DNA of 64,000 nucleotides from Litsea cubeba (Eukaryota > Streptophyta > Magnoliopsida > Laurales > Lauraceae): NCBI GenBank assembly GCA_012931725.1, contig WHSA01000401.1, forward strand, positions 1 through 64,000, written 5' to 3'. How positions within the stretch are numbered: position 1 is the first letter of the stretch; each line of letters opens with the position of its first letter. This document shows positions 12,461-23,800 of the stretch, one piece after another. The translations under genes and the position numbers were made by a program. The notes under the pieces were generated by a model. It searched no databases, was not told where the DNA came from, and worked only from the letters and a program-made list of their open reading frames with translations.

Positions 12461-12627
12461 TTTTTTTTTTTTTTTGGCTATCGGATGGTTCCCAACCTTT
12501 TGGGCTTGACTAATCTCTTTGGGCCCAGAGGGAAGTCGGGTAAAATCCCCTGTAGTCCTAGTGTGGTAGTGCAATTTCAAACCTAGCTACAACCTCCGTG
12601 TGCAAACCGCGGTCCTAGGCCAACTGA
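12461..12627 (-). mobile_element. Probable SINE on the minus strand
   Basis: Read on the minus strand, the unit starts at 12627, has a B-box-like GGTTTGAAATTGC (12583-12571) and ends in a 15-nt A run (12475-12461). ATATATCA occurs on both sides (12453-12460 and 12628-12635), a plausible 8-bp TSD. That TSD is AT-rich and so weak evidence on its own. Confidence 0.5.
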
Positions 12628-12635
12628 ATATATCA

Positions 12636-13293
12636 AAATTTATCAAAAAGAATAAGTGCAGTAAACTTACATGGACTGCAACTCAAAATTAAAGTTACAA
12701 ATTTACATGTATTTTGATTTCAAAGTAACTTTTAATTAAAGCTGAATTAATCAAATAGTTATCACGGCCGAACATTCCAATCCAAAATGATTTCTCTCAT
12801 GCTAGAACAATTTATCTCACTATATCCACTACTCATAAATTGACAAGTTCCGCACTTAAAAACTGAAAAATAGAATTTGAATTAAAAAATATTATATAAT
12901 TAAAAAACCACTCTACCATCCCATTTAAAAAACAAATTAATAAAAATAAACAATGACTTAACCTGCTCCTGCAATTGCAAAAGTAAGAAATTGAAAGACT
13001 TTTGCTTAATTTGATAATGTAGATTAAAGTTAATTAGGCAACATATATTGATTTTGATTGAACTGAAGATCCCTTCAGTTTCCATACCTCCAAAGTGGAC
13101 TAATACATCAAGATTTCACAAGCAATTTTGAAATTCAAACTGCACATAAATATCTTTCAATCAAACTTTTTAAGTCAGTCGTGTTTTCTCCTATAGATTG
13201 ATCGAACATTATCAAGGTGATAAGATCCATTTGATTTTCTTTATTTTTGAGAAAAGGGAGAGTAATCAATGGAGCCAAGCAAAAATAAAATGA
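12636..13293. other. AT-rich non-coding stretch
   Basis: No recognisable gene or element termini. Confidence 0.4.
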
Positions 13294-14072
13294 TGTAGAC
13301 AATTATAGAATTTCAATAATCACAACATTCTCATAAGCTTTACCGTAAGTTTCATTAAATGAAAAGATCTACATTAATAAGCAAATACGAACTAACCTTA
13401 TCCAGAGGATAAGGATAATTTACCAATATCACTAACATCCTAACAAACTTGTTAATAGATCATAAATAATCTTTAACATCCCCCTCAATCGCATGGTACT
13501 TTCAGAGAAAGTATTTGTGATTATGAACATGAAAAATAAGAACCCTTTGATCTTAGAAAAATAGATGGTAAAATATTTTAATAGAAATGGTCTTATGTCT
13601 TCTTGGTTATTACCGTATTATTCATAGATCTATCACTGTCGCAACTTGCTCCTATCTGAGTCTATTGGTGTTGGTGGCTCACTGGATCAGATATGTTGCG
13701 ATTTCTTTCAAAAGATTGATCGTGCAACTTGATAAAAATAATGAGATCAGGTATCTGGATGAATGAATGAGAGTGGGCGTTTGATTGACTTTATTTTAAA
13801 AAAAATGAAAAATTGACAATGGTTATTGCGGAAGATGGGATCGTACGTGCCTAGCTTGATCATAAGATCATCACCGGGCCTAAGGCATTGATAAAATATA
13901 AAATTTCAATAATCACAATATTCTCATAAATTTTACAGTAAATTCCATTAAATGAAAAGATCTATATTTATAATACATTTATAAGCAAATATGAACTAGC
14001 CTTAGCCAGAGGATAAGGATTATCTACTAACATCGCTAGTGTCCTAACGAACTTCTTAACATATCATAGATA
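13294..14072 (-). mobile_element. TRIM-like miniature LTR element
   Basis: Two direct repeats of about 185 bp (13294-13478 and 13889-14072) share a long run of matching phrases. Examples are 'ATTTCAATAATCACAAYATTCTCATAA', 'ATTAAATGAAAAGATCTA' and 'CCAGAGGATAAGGAT'. They enclose only about 410 bp. On the minus strand the left repeat starts TGTTAAAG and is preceded by TTGAGGGGGA (13488-13479), a good polypurine tract, which sets the orientation. The right repeat loses similarity at about 14060-14072, where the next LTR starts. No clear primer-binding site was found. There is no coding capacity, as expected for a TRIM. Confidence 0.5.
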
Positions 14073-15564
14073 TGTTGGAAGTAGGTGGGCCTCGTAGGTG
14101 GGCCTCGTGGATAGGTTTCAAAAATTCTTGACTCACTTAATACAGGGATCAATTATCCATAAGGCTACAAACCCAATCAAAGATCCAAGACCTCAACATC
14201 ATCAACCATGATCAGTAAGAAACTATCTCTAAGATAGAAAATAGCATCACCATGGATACACAATAAATCTACAACATACAAGGAGTAGATCTTACCTTGG
14301 GAGCTTAGTAATGCTCTAATGGAGATGTTGGCAACTTGTTTGATGAAGAACTCTTTCTTTCAAGCAAATTAGAATCTCCAAGACCACATAGCCATCCACG
14401 ATATGACCCGTTTCAGATTTGTTTTCTCAAGGAAAATGGTGGGATCTCCAAAACAAACCAACTAGAAGCTCTAAGGAAAACCGAAAGAGAAACCAGAAGA
14501 GGGAAGAGGGAGAGGAGAGCAAATCTTGATCTCTTCGGCGTGAATTTCAAGGTCTGGACGTCCAACCCCTTCTCTCCCTATTTATAGCTCTAAGCAACCT
14601 CTACTTACTAATTATTATTAGAAGTCCAACTTCCATAATGATTAGTAACTTTCTAATTCTCAGAAGTCACACTTCTAAATAAAGACCCTAAACTTCCCTA
14701 TCAACACAAGTAGGCCTCTCCATTTATATCCATGGATCAATTGGATTAAACTTGTCCATCCAAATTAGATCCATATCTTATTATCCTTGAGATCCAATCA
14801 ATTATAGTGATCATTAGTACCATCCAATTAACTCTTAATTGAGATGGGTGCGCACTTACCAATGATAAATCCATTAATTGGCACATGGGGATAAAGATGA
14901 TAGATTCCATCTTGACCATTGAATGTTCCCACAGTCCTACTACCACGTACAAAAGACACCGAGATGTTGACCTACAATTGGCCTCACTCATTGGTGACTT
15001 AAAGCAAATAAATAGACATAAACTTAAGTCCATTGATGTCTCAGGATTAAGAGCCAATTGCTAGGGAATTATGAGAGCAGACTTTAAAGTAAAGACAGTG
15101 TTTCATAAGGTGTTTCTCATGGTCATTCAATACATCTAATGTACCAGTATGATGATCTAGTCTTACACTCTGATGATTGAGACAAATCACACTATCTCAT
15201 AGTGATCATAGTGCTGCAACCTTGTCAGATGAGATGCTCAATCTCATCACTGGTTGTGAAGCTATTTGAGTATAAGATTTGTAATACATGTCTCTCGTAT
15301 GTAGATCTCATCCATACACATTTATTACATCTAATATACTTGCGGACTCTGATTCATCTCATGAACCATACATTTATTACATCTAATATACTTGCGGACT
15401 CTAATTCATCTCATGAACCATTATATCATTCGTACTGGTTATCTACAAACAAGGAATAAAAACATTCATCTTATGAAAAGTAAACATGATTATATTGAAA
15501 TAAATCAATTTATTACATCATCCACTGGATTAGGACTATATAATCTACAAGATAATCTCTAACA
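14073..15564 (-). mobile_element. Probable solo LTR (about 1.5 kb)
   Basis: The segment begins TGTTGGAAG and ends CTCTAACA, so on the minus strand it reads TGTTAGAG...CTTCCAACA, a normal TG...CA LTR. A minus-strand TATA box (CTATAAATAGG) lies at about 14577-14588. No gag-pol, polypurine tract or second copy is adjacent. Flanks (AGATA / ACAAT or ATATA) do not form a clean 5-bp TSD, so the exact ends or the solo status may be wrong. Confidence 0.5.
15319..15422. repeat. 52-bp tandem duplication
   Basis: CATTTATTACATCTAATATA starts at 15319 and again at 15371. The copies differ at one base (GATTCATC / AATTCATC). Confidence 0.85.
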
Positions 15565-15937
15565 ACAATATAGGGATATACTAATTTTACAGTGGTGCAC
15601 CAATTAGATAGCTTAATAAAAGATAGAATGATTTCTAAATTTCAAATAGTAAGACTGGAAGTTAATCCACAAAGATTTAGGTCATTACTCAAATAGTTTG
15701 ATAAGGTCCTATACACATTAAAAAGTCTAGATCATGAATTGCGAGCCACGAGAATGCAGAAAAATCAAAATAATAGAATTGGGTTGTTATTATGTTTCTA
15801 ACATATTTTTAAAAAATCATCCATATGGATGTAAGAAATGAATAATCACATCTTAAGCCCTGTTAATCCTATGAAAATGTTGAATGATTCAAATTATAAG
15901 TTGGAGGCTCACAATAGTGAATATATGGATTAGTAGA
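15565..15937. other. AT-rich non-coding stretch
   Basis: No feature recognised. Confidence 0.4.
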
Positions 15938-17490
15938 ACCTCAGCTGGGGCGTGCGAAATGCATGTGTGGAGCGACAACTCTCCATGAACATCTCTCTCC
16001 CTGCAGCTCTCCTTCTTTATTCTTTGCCTCTCAACTTGTGTCATCTCTCCTGGGCGTCATCTCTCTCACTCCAGCTCTCTTTCACGACGTCTCTGCATCT
16101 CGACGCCATATGCCCTAAACTGCGCGACCATCTCCACCTCTACCGTGCGCGGCCTCTCCTTCATGCGACGTCGTCTGCAAATCTCCCTGACGTCATCTCC
16201 CCTGTCCCTCACCATCTCTCCACTGCAGCGCCCTGCTCTCCCATCTGTGCCGCCCCTTGATCTCCGGCAAGGGGCAAATTGGGATGGATGGACGGCGCCA
16301 CCAGCCCCTCTTCTCTGACAGCGACTAGCCCGAGACTTTGATCTTTGCGATCGTCTTCCCCGGCGAACGTGAACTGGATCTTCTGAAACTTTTGCTTTTT
16401 TTTTCTTTCCAGTACAAGAGCCTCTGCAGACTTCTTCTTTGATGGTTCCCTATTTCTACAACCAGAGGGCCCCGTTCTCTCCAAACCCGGTTGCTGCTGT
16501 GCTACCGGATTCTGGTCTTCTTCCTCATTGTCTTCTCTTCGTGTTTGGGTCATGGCCAATCAATGATCAGCGGATCTGATCAACAATATCCTTTCAATAG
16601 TACTTCTTCGAGTTTCCGGCAATAACGGCCCACTAATCTGATCGTTCCTCTGTTCTGCAATGGCCGATCTCCTTCTGAGATTTCTCCTCTTCCATCCGCA
16701 ATGATGGCTGGCCAAACTACAAACGAAGACCGGATCCTTTGATTTATTGGTCGTCTTCATCTGTGACAATGGGACAAGAAGATTCCCCATCTTCTACATA
16801 CAGAACTGGTTCCATCTTCTTCTCATGATGAAGAGTGTTGCCTACCTCTGGATTTATGACATGTGGATTTCATTTCTTTTATTTTATTATTTTGCATTTG
16901 GGTCATTCATCTTTGGAACTTTGATAATTATAGGACTAAAAGACTTATCTTTGGAAATCTGTTGTGTTTAAATGCTGTATTTTTTGTGGGTGTTTTAAAG
17001 TTGTAATGGATGTTGGTGTTTGCACAATTGTAATGGAAGTGAATGAATTGTTATTACAATGGAGTTTGTTATAAGGTGGGATGGGCATTGGAGTATTAGA
17101 GCAACTTTGAATGTACATTTTTTGAATGATACAGGTTTGAATGGATGACTTACCTTGCAATAGGTGCATATTGTTATGAATCTCAACAATCGCAATCACA
17201 TTCCAACTCCAACTCTTAAAAGCCTCAACTTTCATAACCCCAAACTGAAAGAGGGAGAGAGGAGATGACAAAAGGGCAAGCGTGCAGACGAGAGAGGAGA
17301 CGACGGAAGGAGAGTCTTGCGCGAGAGAGGGAGAGAGGAGATGACGGAAAGGGAGAGAGGTTTCCATTTGGTTAGAAAGGGGAAATGTGAAAAATGGGCG
17401 GGCCCTGAATTTTTTAGCTTCATTTTGTCACATGGTTATTTTGCATGCCCCAGCGGTGGTTCCCGTGAGCTTGAGCTTAGGGGAGCCCCT
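15938..17490. mobile_element. Possible element of the (TA)n-flanked long-repeat family
   Basis: The left part has CCTCAGCTGGGGCGTGCGAAAT (within 15939-15961). The right end, reverse-complemented, has CCACCGCTGGGGCATGCAAAAT, giving inverted ends. A C/T-rich block (15970-16260) and a GA-rich block (17240-17360) face each other. The outer right end abuts a (TA)12 tract. ORFs on either strand (for example 16209-16559 minus, 15952-16260 plus) match no family I know. The boundaries are guesses. Confidence 0.35.
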
Positions 17491-17493
17491 TGC

Positions 17494-17517
17494 TATATAT
17501 ATATATATATATATATA
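17494..17517. repeat. (TA)12 microsatellite
   Basis: Uninterrupted TA run. It is the first of three TA tracts that border elements here. The others are at about 17903-17923 and 35149-35166. Confidence 0.9.
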
Positions 17518-17902
17518 GGGGCCAGTTCTCCTAAGCTGAAGCTTAAGATAAGGTAAGCTGAAGTAAGCTAAATTACGTAGTGGGGCCCACTTGGGGACCC
17601 ATATGGGGATGGGGATGAGGGGGATTTCAAGGACTCCCTGGGACCCGGCTACAAAAAATCAGCCCAAATTGTGGTTTCTATCATCTCCATCTGGGCACCA
17701 AAAGTTTAATGGTCAACGGTCTATTCGGATTGTTACATAGTCGATCCAACGGTCTAGTAAATTCGGATTTGACCAAAAATTGGTGGCTTGTGCAATTTAA
17801 GGGGGTCGTGTGTTTGGTCCATTTGGATGGATCAAGGATGAACCCTAGAAGCGTTAGCTTACGGAATCATATCATAAGCTTAAGTTTAGGAGAGCCTTGC
17901 TC
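17518..17902. mobile_element. MITE-like element between two TA microsatellites
   Basis: The left end (GGGGCCAGTTCTCCTAAGC...AAGCTTAAG) and the reverse complement of the right end (TGAGCAAGGCTCTCCTAAAC...) are imperfect inverted repeats. The insert of about 385 bp lies exactly between (TA)12 and a second (AT)10 tract. This resembles TA-microsatellite-targeting plant elements (Micron/TAFT type). It is non-coding. Confidence 0.5.
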
Positions 17903-17930
17903 ATATATATATATATATATATAAAAAAAA

Positions 17931-18415
17931 TAGGAGAGCCTCAGCTGCGCGCGTGCCACTGACTCATGCGGGCGGAACACAAAATGAGATTTCATCTTAA
18001 ATTTCGCCAGGCCTCGCCATTTCTCATTTCCCCCCTTTCATTTCCCCGGCAGACCTAATGGCTCAACGAAGCAAACGAAACCCTCCCACTGAAACTCTCC
18101 TCTCTCAAATTCATCTCGAATCTCTCTCGTATGCCGGTCGTAACTCTTCCCTCAACGATACCCTCAAAGTGCAGAGCAATCTCGGTTTGTCTACTCACCT
18201 CGGCACGTCTCTCTCAACGAACCCATTTCAAAAACCATTTCCTGCATATAGACCTCTGCACTTCGGGTTATCTCTAAAACCCTTTCTCTGCAAACTGAGG
18301 AGATCGACCCACTCACCTCAGGCACGTCTCTCTCTTGGAAGCCGAACAGAGGTGTGAATCTTTACTTTTATTTCATATTTTTTTATTTGGCCTTAACGAA
18401 TCCCTCTCTGAATTT
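17931..18415 (+). repeat. Left long terminal inverted repeat
   Basis: It starts TAGGAGAGCCTCAGCTGCG and is nearly identical to the reverse complement of 34,632-35,120. Only scattered base changes were seen (for example TCATGCGGG/TCGTGCGGG, AAACTGAGG/AAACTGGGG). The short ORF in it (18058-18357) is shared by both copies and has no recognisable domain. Confidence 0.85.
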
Positions 18416-19482
18416 GGCCCTGTTCTGAACCAATGCCTGGACAAAATAGTGTTGTCGGTCGGCTCTCATGTATTGAATGTGATCATTGAATAGTGGCCCT
18501 GTTCTAAACCAATGCCCATACAAGATGGTGTTGCGGAAGTTAAATTTTCTCGATGGGCTTTGCAAATGGTATATTCTGTCACTTGAGAAAGTATGGAACT
18601 CATAGCTTAACTATTAAAATACAAATTGATCTTAGGGCTTCTTCCTATCTTGCATGGGCTAGGTATGGTGGTGGCTAACTTGTATGTGTGATGTTGACGC
18701 CTGTCATCTTTCATTTAGAAGCAAACGTAAGGGATTTATGAAAGATGAACAAGGAACATGAGGAATATTGCCATTTAAAAAGAGAGAGAACCTATAGGAT
18801 TCTATTGTCTATTCCTATTTTAAAGTAGTATTTATGAAGTTTAAATTGCTTTCTCTGTGTTGATTGTTGAATTTTGTGCCAGTAGTTATAGGAATTGTCA
18901 ATGCTGTTTTGAATTCCTTTGTTTTGAAGCTTCTGTTAGATCTGGGCTTAGTTGTCTTTCTTATTTCTTGCTCATATTCTAGTTTTTTTTTTTTTTTTTT
19001 TTTTTTCAGTGGAAGAAATTTGATTGGTGAACTATTTTTTGTGGTTCGTTTTGTTTTACCCTTTGTGTAATTGAGAAGTAAGGATTGGTGGGTCTTGTAA
19101 ACAGTCTAAAGTTTTTTTTTTTTTTTTTGTCTTCCATCTTGCATGTAAACATAGTACTTATGGTATATAATTTTCCAAGCCAAACACATGACAGTAGCTA
19201 TCCAAGTTCAGAGTGCTCTGATTCTGAAATGCTTGGATAAAAAAATGGTAAAGGATTCTGAATCCACGATGTTGGTTTTTGTCGGTGTTCCAAGTTTTTT
19301 TTTTTTTTTTTCTCTTTACTCTGCTTGTATATATTTACTTGATCAGATTCTCTAGGCTAATGTGAATTGTTATTTGGCTGCAGTATTTCGTCTGATGTGA
19401 AGTTGCTGTCCTCACAATTAAATTGGACTTTGAAGAAGGTGAAGCTAGCATGGATTTATATTGATCTATTCTTGTTTGTCAT
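18416..19482. other. Non-coding interior of the long-repeat element, left part
   Basis: Contains T runs at about 18982-19006, 19113-19128 and 19295-19310. The stretch 18835-18915 resembles 37,305-37,390, and 19120-19470 resembles 58,370-59,000, so it is part of a dispersed family. No ORF of note. Confidence 0.5.
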
Positions 19483-20370
19483 TGTAGGTGCAGAAAATAA
19501 TGACCCACAATAACTGGGGAGCCTTTGAGGACTTATCCAAAAATGGTGATGGCTGGGTACCGTCCGAAAGCCTAAAAGAGAAGAACACACGGTCAGAGGA
19601 CCCTGGCCTGGGCGGCGCAAGGCTCTCCGATGTCAAAGTCAGTGAAGGAACTGGAACAATGGAAGGAGAGGAAGAAGAGAGGCAGAGTAACAGCTTTGTG
19701 GGTTGAATTGTGCGTACCTTGCATGTGGTATGAAGATCTATTTATAGAGGCTTGGATCGTATCTTTGGAGGATATCTTGGTGTGGGTCCCATGATTCGAC
19801 TGGGAAGTCATGATCAGCCCACGAAGCAATAAATGCGGTCCAATCCAGCCCACTCTGCATTTAATGCCAGTCAGATCAGCCCATATCGCATTAAATGAGT
19901 GTCTTGTTGGGCCAGATTGTGTTGGGCGCTTTTGGCGGTAGGAGTACCATCGGATCTGCCCTCGGGCCTTGCCCTGATGTGGCCTCAGCCGCTGGATGCC
20001 GCCCTGTCAGTGATCTGGCGAAGATTGTGGACGGCTGGATGTCGCATCTGTCTTACTAGCTTGCGCCCCTATTCCTCCACGTGCCTGATGACGTGGGGGA
20101 TGAGGGGTGCAAGTGGAGGCTCTTTCTTGCTTCGGCTTTCGTCCTGGCTCCTTCAGCCGAGGTGGAGCTCTCAGCCGGGATGGCACATGAGGTAGCCGAG
20201 CTCGGCGCTAGCGGCCTGGAGCTGTATGACTTCGGCTGAGGCCTCTGCCCTGCTAGCCGAGGTGAGTTTGGTGCCACGTAGATGGCACGCGGATGGCACG
20301 TGAGAGTGCTTAGTCCCATCTTATGGCTGTGATTAGCGTAATCCTGGAGTTCTGAAAATCTCCCCACACA
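19483..20370 (-). repeat. 3' LTR of the gypsy element
   Basis: Reads TGTGTGGGGAG...CTGCACCTACA on the minus strand. A TATA-like CTATTTATAG lies near 19737-19746. Confidence 0.93.
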
Positions 20371-20384
20371 ATTGCCCCCTAGCT
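20371..20384 (-). other. Polypurine tract of the gypsy element
   Basis: On the minus strand AGCTAGGGGGCAAT lies directly before the 3' LTR, where plus-strand DNA synthesis is primed. Confidence 0.75.
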
Positions 20385-20640
20385 TTTGACCTCTTAAGCG
20401 TCCTAGCCTTTAGTGGTCGAAAGCTAGACAACTCGTCTGGGGATGCGGCGATCATCGCTTGGTGTCGTTTCAACTTTTCTGAAGCAATAAATGCTCTGCC
20501 CTATCTGTCCTGGGAAGCGAATCGACGGCTACACGCGTAGCCTCTTCACTGGTTGCGCTGTCTTATTGATGGAACGGGCGCGGATCGCGAAATCCGCCCT
20601 TTCGAATTTCGAAAGTAGCGCGCGCCGAGGGTTTCCTTTC

Positions 20641-20650
20641 CATAAATAGG
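20641..20650 (+). promoter_or_regulatory. TATA-like box for the antisense accessory gene
   Basis: CATAAATAGG on the plus strand, about 230 nt upstream of the ATG at 20877. The position and sequence fit a core promoter independent of the LTR. This is inferred from sequence only. Confidence 0.4.
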
Positions 20651-20876
20651 GTCGTCTTCTTCCCTTCTTGTTTCTGATTTCTTTTCGCCTTCGCCTTCAT
20701 CTTTGATTTCTGCTCTGCTGCTCGAGATCTCTCTAGCGAGGACGACCATAGGACGAGCCCGGATCTGCTTTCGAGTTGCCCCTTTGTCTCTGTAAGTCGC
20801 TTCGTGCCTCTGTTTAGTATTCTCTTGGGGCTTAGCGACCTTTAGGGTTTAACTTCTGCTATTACCATTTTTAGAC

Positions 20877-21420
20877 ATGGGCACCCCTAGGTTCGATTTA
20901 GATACTGAAGAGGGCATAGCCAGATTTAGGGCCGCTTTCAGTATTCCGGAGGGAGTCCTCCTCAAGCCGACGGACTCCGTCGACTACGCCACGATGCGCT
21001 GGTCGTGCGGCTGGATGCCGTTCCCTCTGATCTCCGTGATCGAGGGCGGGGGTCAGGTTTCCTCTGCACCCATTGCTTAGGGCTTGTCTCAGTACCTGGT
21101 CCATTACCCCGTGCCAGCTGATGCCCAATGGCTATAAGGTCATCATGGGCATGGCGAAGCTGAATGAGATTTTGGGGGACCGACCTGGGTGTTCATGATA
21201 TCGAGGACACCTACGATATCTGCAAGGCCGGGGAAGGGAAATATTATCTCCAGGTGAAGCCGCAGCGAAGAGGCTTCGTCCTGGCCTTGGAAGATTCAAG
21301 TAAAAATGTCGAAGAAGCTTTCTTCTGTGTGTCGGGGGACTGGGAGTTCGGCGCTGGCGAGAGCAGGAGGCTGATGGTCCCACGTCGCCCCGGGACTGTC
21401 CAAAGTAAACACTGCTTCTT
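20877..21420 (+). pseudogene. Antisense accessory ORF, N-terminal domain (plant gypsy-type 'transposase_28-like' domain), broken
   Basis: Starts at ATG 20877. It reads GTPRFDLDTEEGIARF..., then FPLHPLLRACL with TPCQLMPNGYKVIMG, then LGVHDIEDTYDICKAG, GKYYLQVKPQRRGFVLALEDSSK and FFCVSGDWEFG. This order matches the domain often annotated 'putative gypsy-type transposon' in plant proteomes. The parts lie in different frames, with indels at about 21,055 and 21,175 (the latter in a G run). The gene is antisense to gag-pol. Its role in Tat elements is not established. The downstream coiled-coil part is still open. Confidence 0.6.
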
Positions 21421-21652
21421 TTCTCTTACCTGCTTTGCTTAATTTTGATGATGCCGAGCTGACACCTTTATTGTCTGTTATAAAGAGGCGGGTGCGAGGC
21501 GGCGCCGAGCTGCGAGTGAAGGTTGGAGGAGGAACACCGACGACATCAACAAGGTTGAAAGATACAAGGGGCACGAGACCAGGTCGGCGTGGAAGCTGCT
21601 CGGTTACACGCCGAGATACCGTGGTCACTACAGGAGAACCGGAGTAGACGAG

Positions 21653-23242
21653 GTGGACGAGGCGCACCCTGATCGTCCTACCGTCTCCGTTGCAGTGCCT
21701 GCCGGGATCCCTTTGACCGATCCCGCTGCGAGCCGAGCTGCGTCTGGTGCCGAGGCATCCACTTCTAGTTCGGAGCCACCGAACATGACGCAGATAGTGG
21801 ACGCTTATTCTTCCGATCGAGAAGAAGGCATGGAGGGGAGCTCAAGGGAGCCAGTTGTTAAGGACCTGGCGGCCAAGTTCAGGCTGAGGTCCTCATCTTC
21901 TGGGGCGCCATCATCTGCCAGTACCCGCTCAGCTTCGGGCTCGGGGGGTGCTGGCGCTTCTTCTGCTCCTGCCCCTGCTCCGAGCGGGGGAGTTCGGCGA
22001 CGTTCGCCGGATCGCTCGAAGGAGGGGTCCCCGCCCAGGAAGAAGTCCAAGGCGGGGGAGAAGGACTTGGGGGCTGAACAGCCTCCGAAGGGCAAGACCC
22101 CTGCGTGGGCCTCCGGAGTCAAGGCTCCAGCTGAGAAGAGTGCACCAGTTGAGAAGAGTGCACCAGCTGAGAAGAGTGTGCCGGCCAGCAAGTCGACCGG
22201 CGGGATGACCCGCGAGCTTACCATCTCGGCGGGGCAAGGGTCTGGATCGTCCTCCGGACCCCGAACTGCCCCAGCGCCATGGAGGCCGAGGATGGAAACG
22301 CAACCCGGTAAGCCTCTGAACGTCGAGGATCGGCTGCTGGGGAACGCCGACGTCATCGGAGCTCTCGCCAAGGTCTGCGCTCTGCCGCGGGACATGGAGA
22401 CGCACGAGAGGTTCGACAACGAGAGCCTGATGGTCTCAGCGATTCATGCTAACCTTCTGGTAAGTGCTCTCAGCGTTCTTCTTCAAGTAATTTAGCTTGA
22501 CTGCCCCGGTTTGACCCACTTTTTTCATTTACAGAACGTGCAGAGGCTCCTGACCGTGGTGGGAAGGAGCGATAGGAACGCTGCGAGGGTCGCTCAGCTG
22601 GAGTCCGAGAGGGATAAGCTGAAGAAGGAGCTGGAAGAGCTAAGGAAGGGAATGGAGGGGCTGAAGAAGGCCAGCGCTGAAGAGTCTGCTCGGCTGGCGT
22701 CGGCTCTGGCTGATGTCGCCGAACTCACGTCGAAAGCTAATCATTTGAAAGGCGAAGTCTGGGCGAGGAACAAGAGGACCGCCGAGCTGGAGTCGGAGCT
22801 GGCCAGATCGAAGGCTGAATCGGCGGCCGAGGGGACGAAGTTGCGCGGGGAGGTGCTGGCCGGGCGCGCTGAAAGGGAGAAGCTGAAGATGGCGAACGCC
22901 GAGCTGGAAAAGGAGAAGGCCTCCCTTCTGTCCGAGGCCCAATCCGCTTTCCAAAAGGGGGTGGACCATGCCACGGAGCTGTACGAGAAGCAGGTGGAGG
23001 AAATCACCTCCATTCTGTTCGAAGAAGGATGCCTGGCCGCACTGAGACGTGCGGGGGTTCCCGAAGACCACCCTGTCTATCGGGACCTGCCGAAGTACTC
23101 GGACCCGGCTCCTGAGCCGAGCTCCGCTCCTGCGGCTGGAAGTACCCCTGACGAAGCTCCTGCAGTCGTTCCTACTCCAGACGACGCTCCAGCTGCCCCG
23201 GCCCCGAGCGATGCCCCGGTCGCCAGCGACGCTTCAAGGTGA
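21653..23242 (+). CDS. Antisense accessory ORF, low-complexity and coiled-coil part (intron 22,460-22,534)
   Basis: Two open exons join in phase: 21653-22459 (ends CTG before GTAAGT) and 22535-23242 (after TTTACAG). The first is rich in Ser, Ala, Pro and Lys and contains a 6-residue repeat of the type (A/V)EKSAP. The second is a long coiled coil (AQLESERDKLKKELEELRKG... to about EKQVEEITSILFEEG) followed by an acidic Pro/Ala tail. At 23,232 a GTGAGG donor-like sequence precedes the stop. A similar tail continues in another frame to 23,387 (SAEVKVEAPSASDVPSK...), so a frameshift or intron is likely there. The upstream boundary is uncertain: the true exon may start earlier than 21,653. I infer a structural, self-associating protein. 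Confidence 0.6.
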
Positions 23243-23387
23243 GGCCTCTTCTGCTCCTGCTTCGGCTGAGGTAAAGGTTGAAGCCCCTTCTGCCAGCGAC
23301 GTTCCAAGCAAGGTCACAGTTTCGGCCGAAGCCACTGGTCCAGCAGATATGGTGATCGACCTGGTGGAGTCGCCGAAACCACAGTAG

Positions 23388-23800
23388 CCTTGCTCCTTTT
23401 TCTTCCCTTGGCCTTTTATATGTAGTACTTTTTCTCTCAGCCTTGTAATACTCTCTGCTATTAATGAAAGACGGGCTTCTTTACTTGTGCATTTTTCTCT
23501 GCATTTTTCTCTCTTTTGCTTCTGGATTGCTATTGAATGGTATTGAATGCCTTTACTGTGACGCGTGACCCTCGAGGTAGAGAGAGGCAAACGGTCTTCA
23601 TAGCTGTCCGTGCCGATTCTCCGTATTCTGAGACCATAAATAACAATAAGCATGGTGATACGGCCGATGAGGGAAACGGGCGGACGTCTCCACGTGGCGC
23701 CATAGGAATCGCTGGTCAACAGACAGGAAGGCGTGCGTCCCATGTAACGCGTGGGAGACTTCGCCCCTTAACTTCCTTCGGAGATTGAGCCCTTCTTCTT
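23388..23800 (+). other. 3' end region of the antisense gene
   Basis: The stop at 23385-23387 is followed by a T-rich stretch and near-consensus poly(A) signals (TTGTAATACTC, ATTAATGAAAG at about 23,460). No further gene until 23.8 kb. Confidence 0.35.

Noticed and set aside
16209..16790. Two adjacent minus-strand ORFs as a possible host gene
   Set aside because: No recognisable domain or splice structure; they lie within a C/T-rich, element-like segment.
21805..22419. Minus-strand ORF opposite the antisense accessory gene
   Set aside because: It mirrors the GC-rich, Ser/Ala-rich plus-strand ORF; no domain, and gag-pol is elsewhere.
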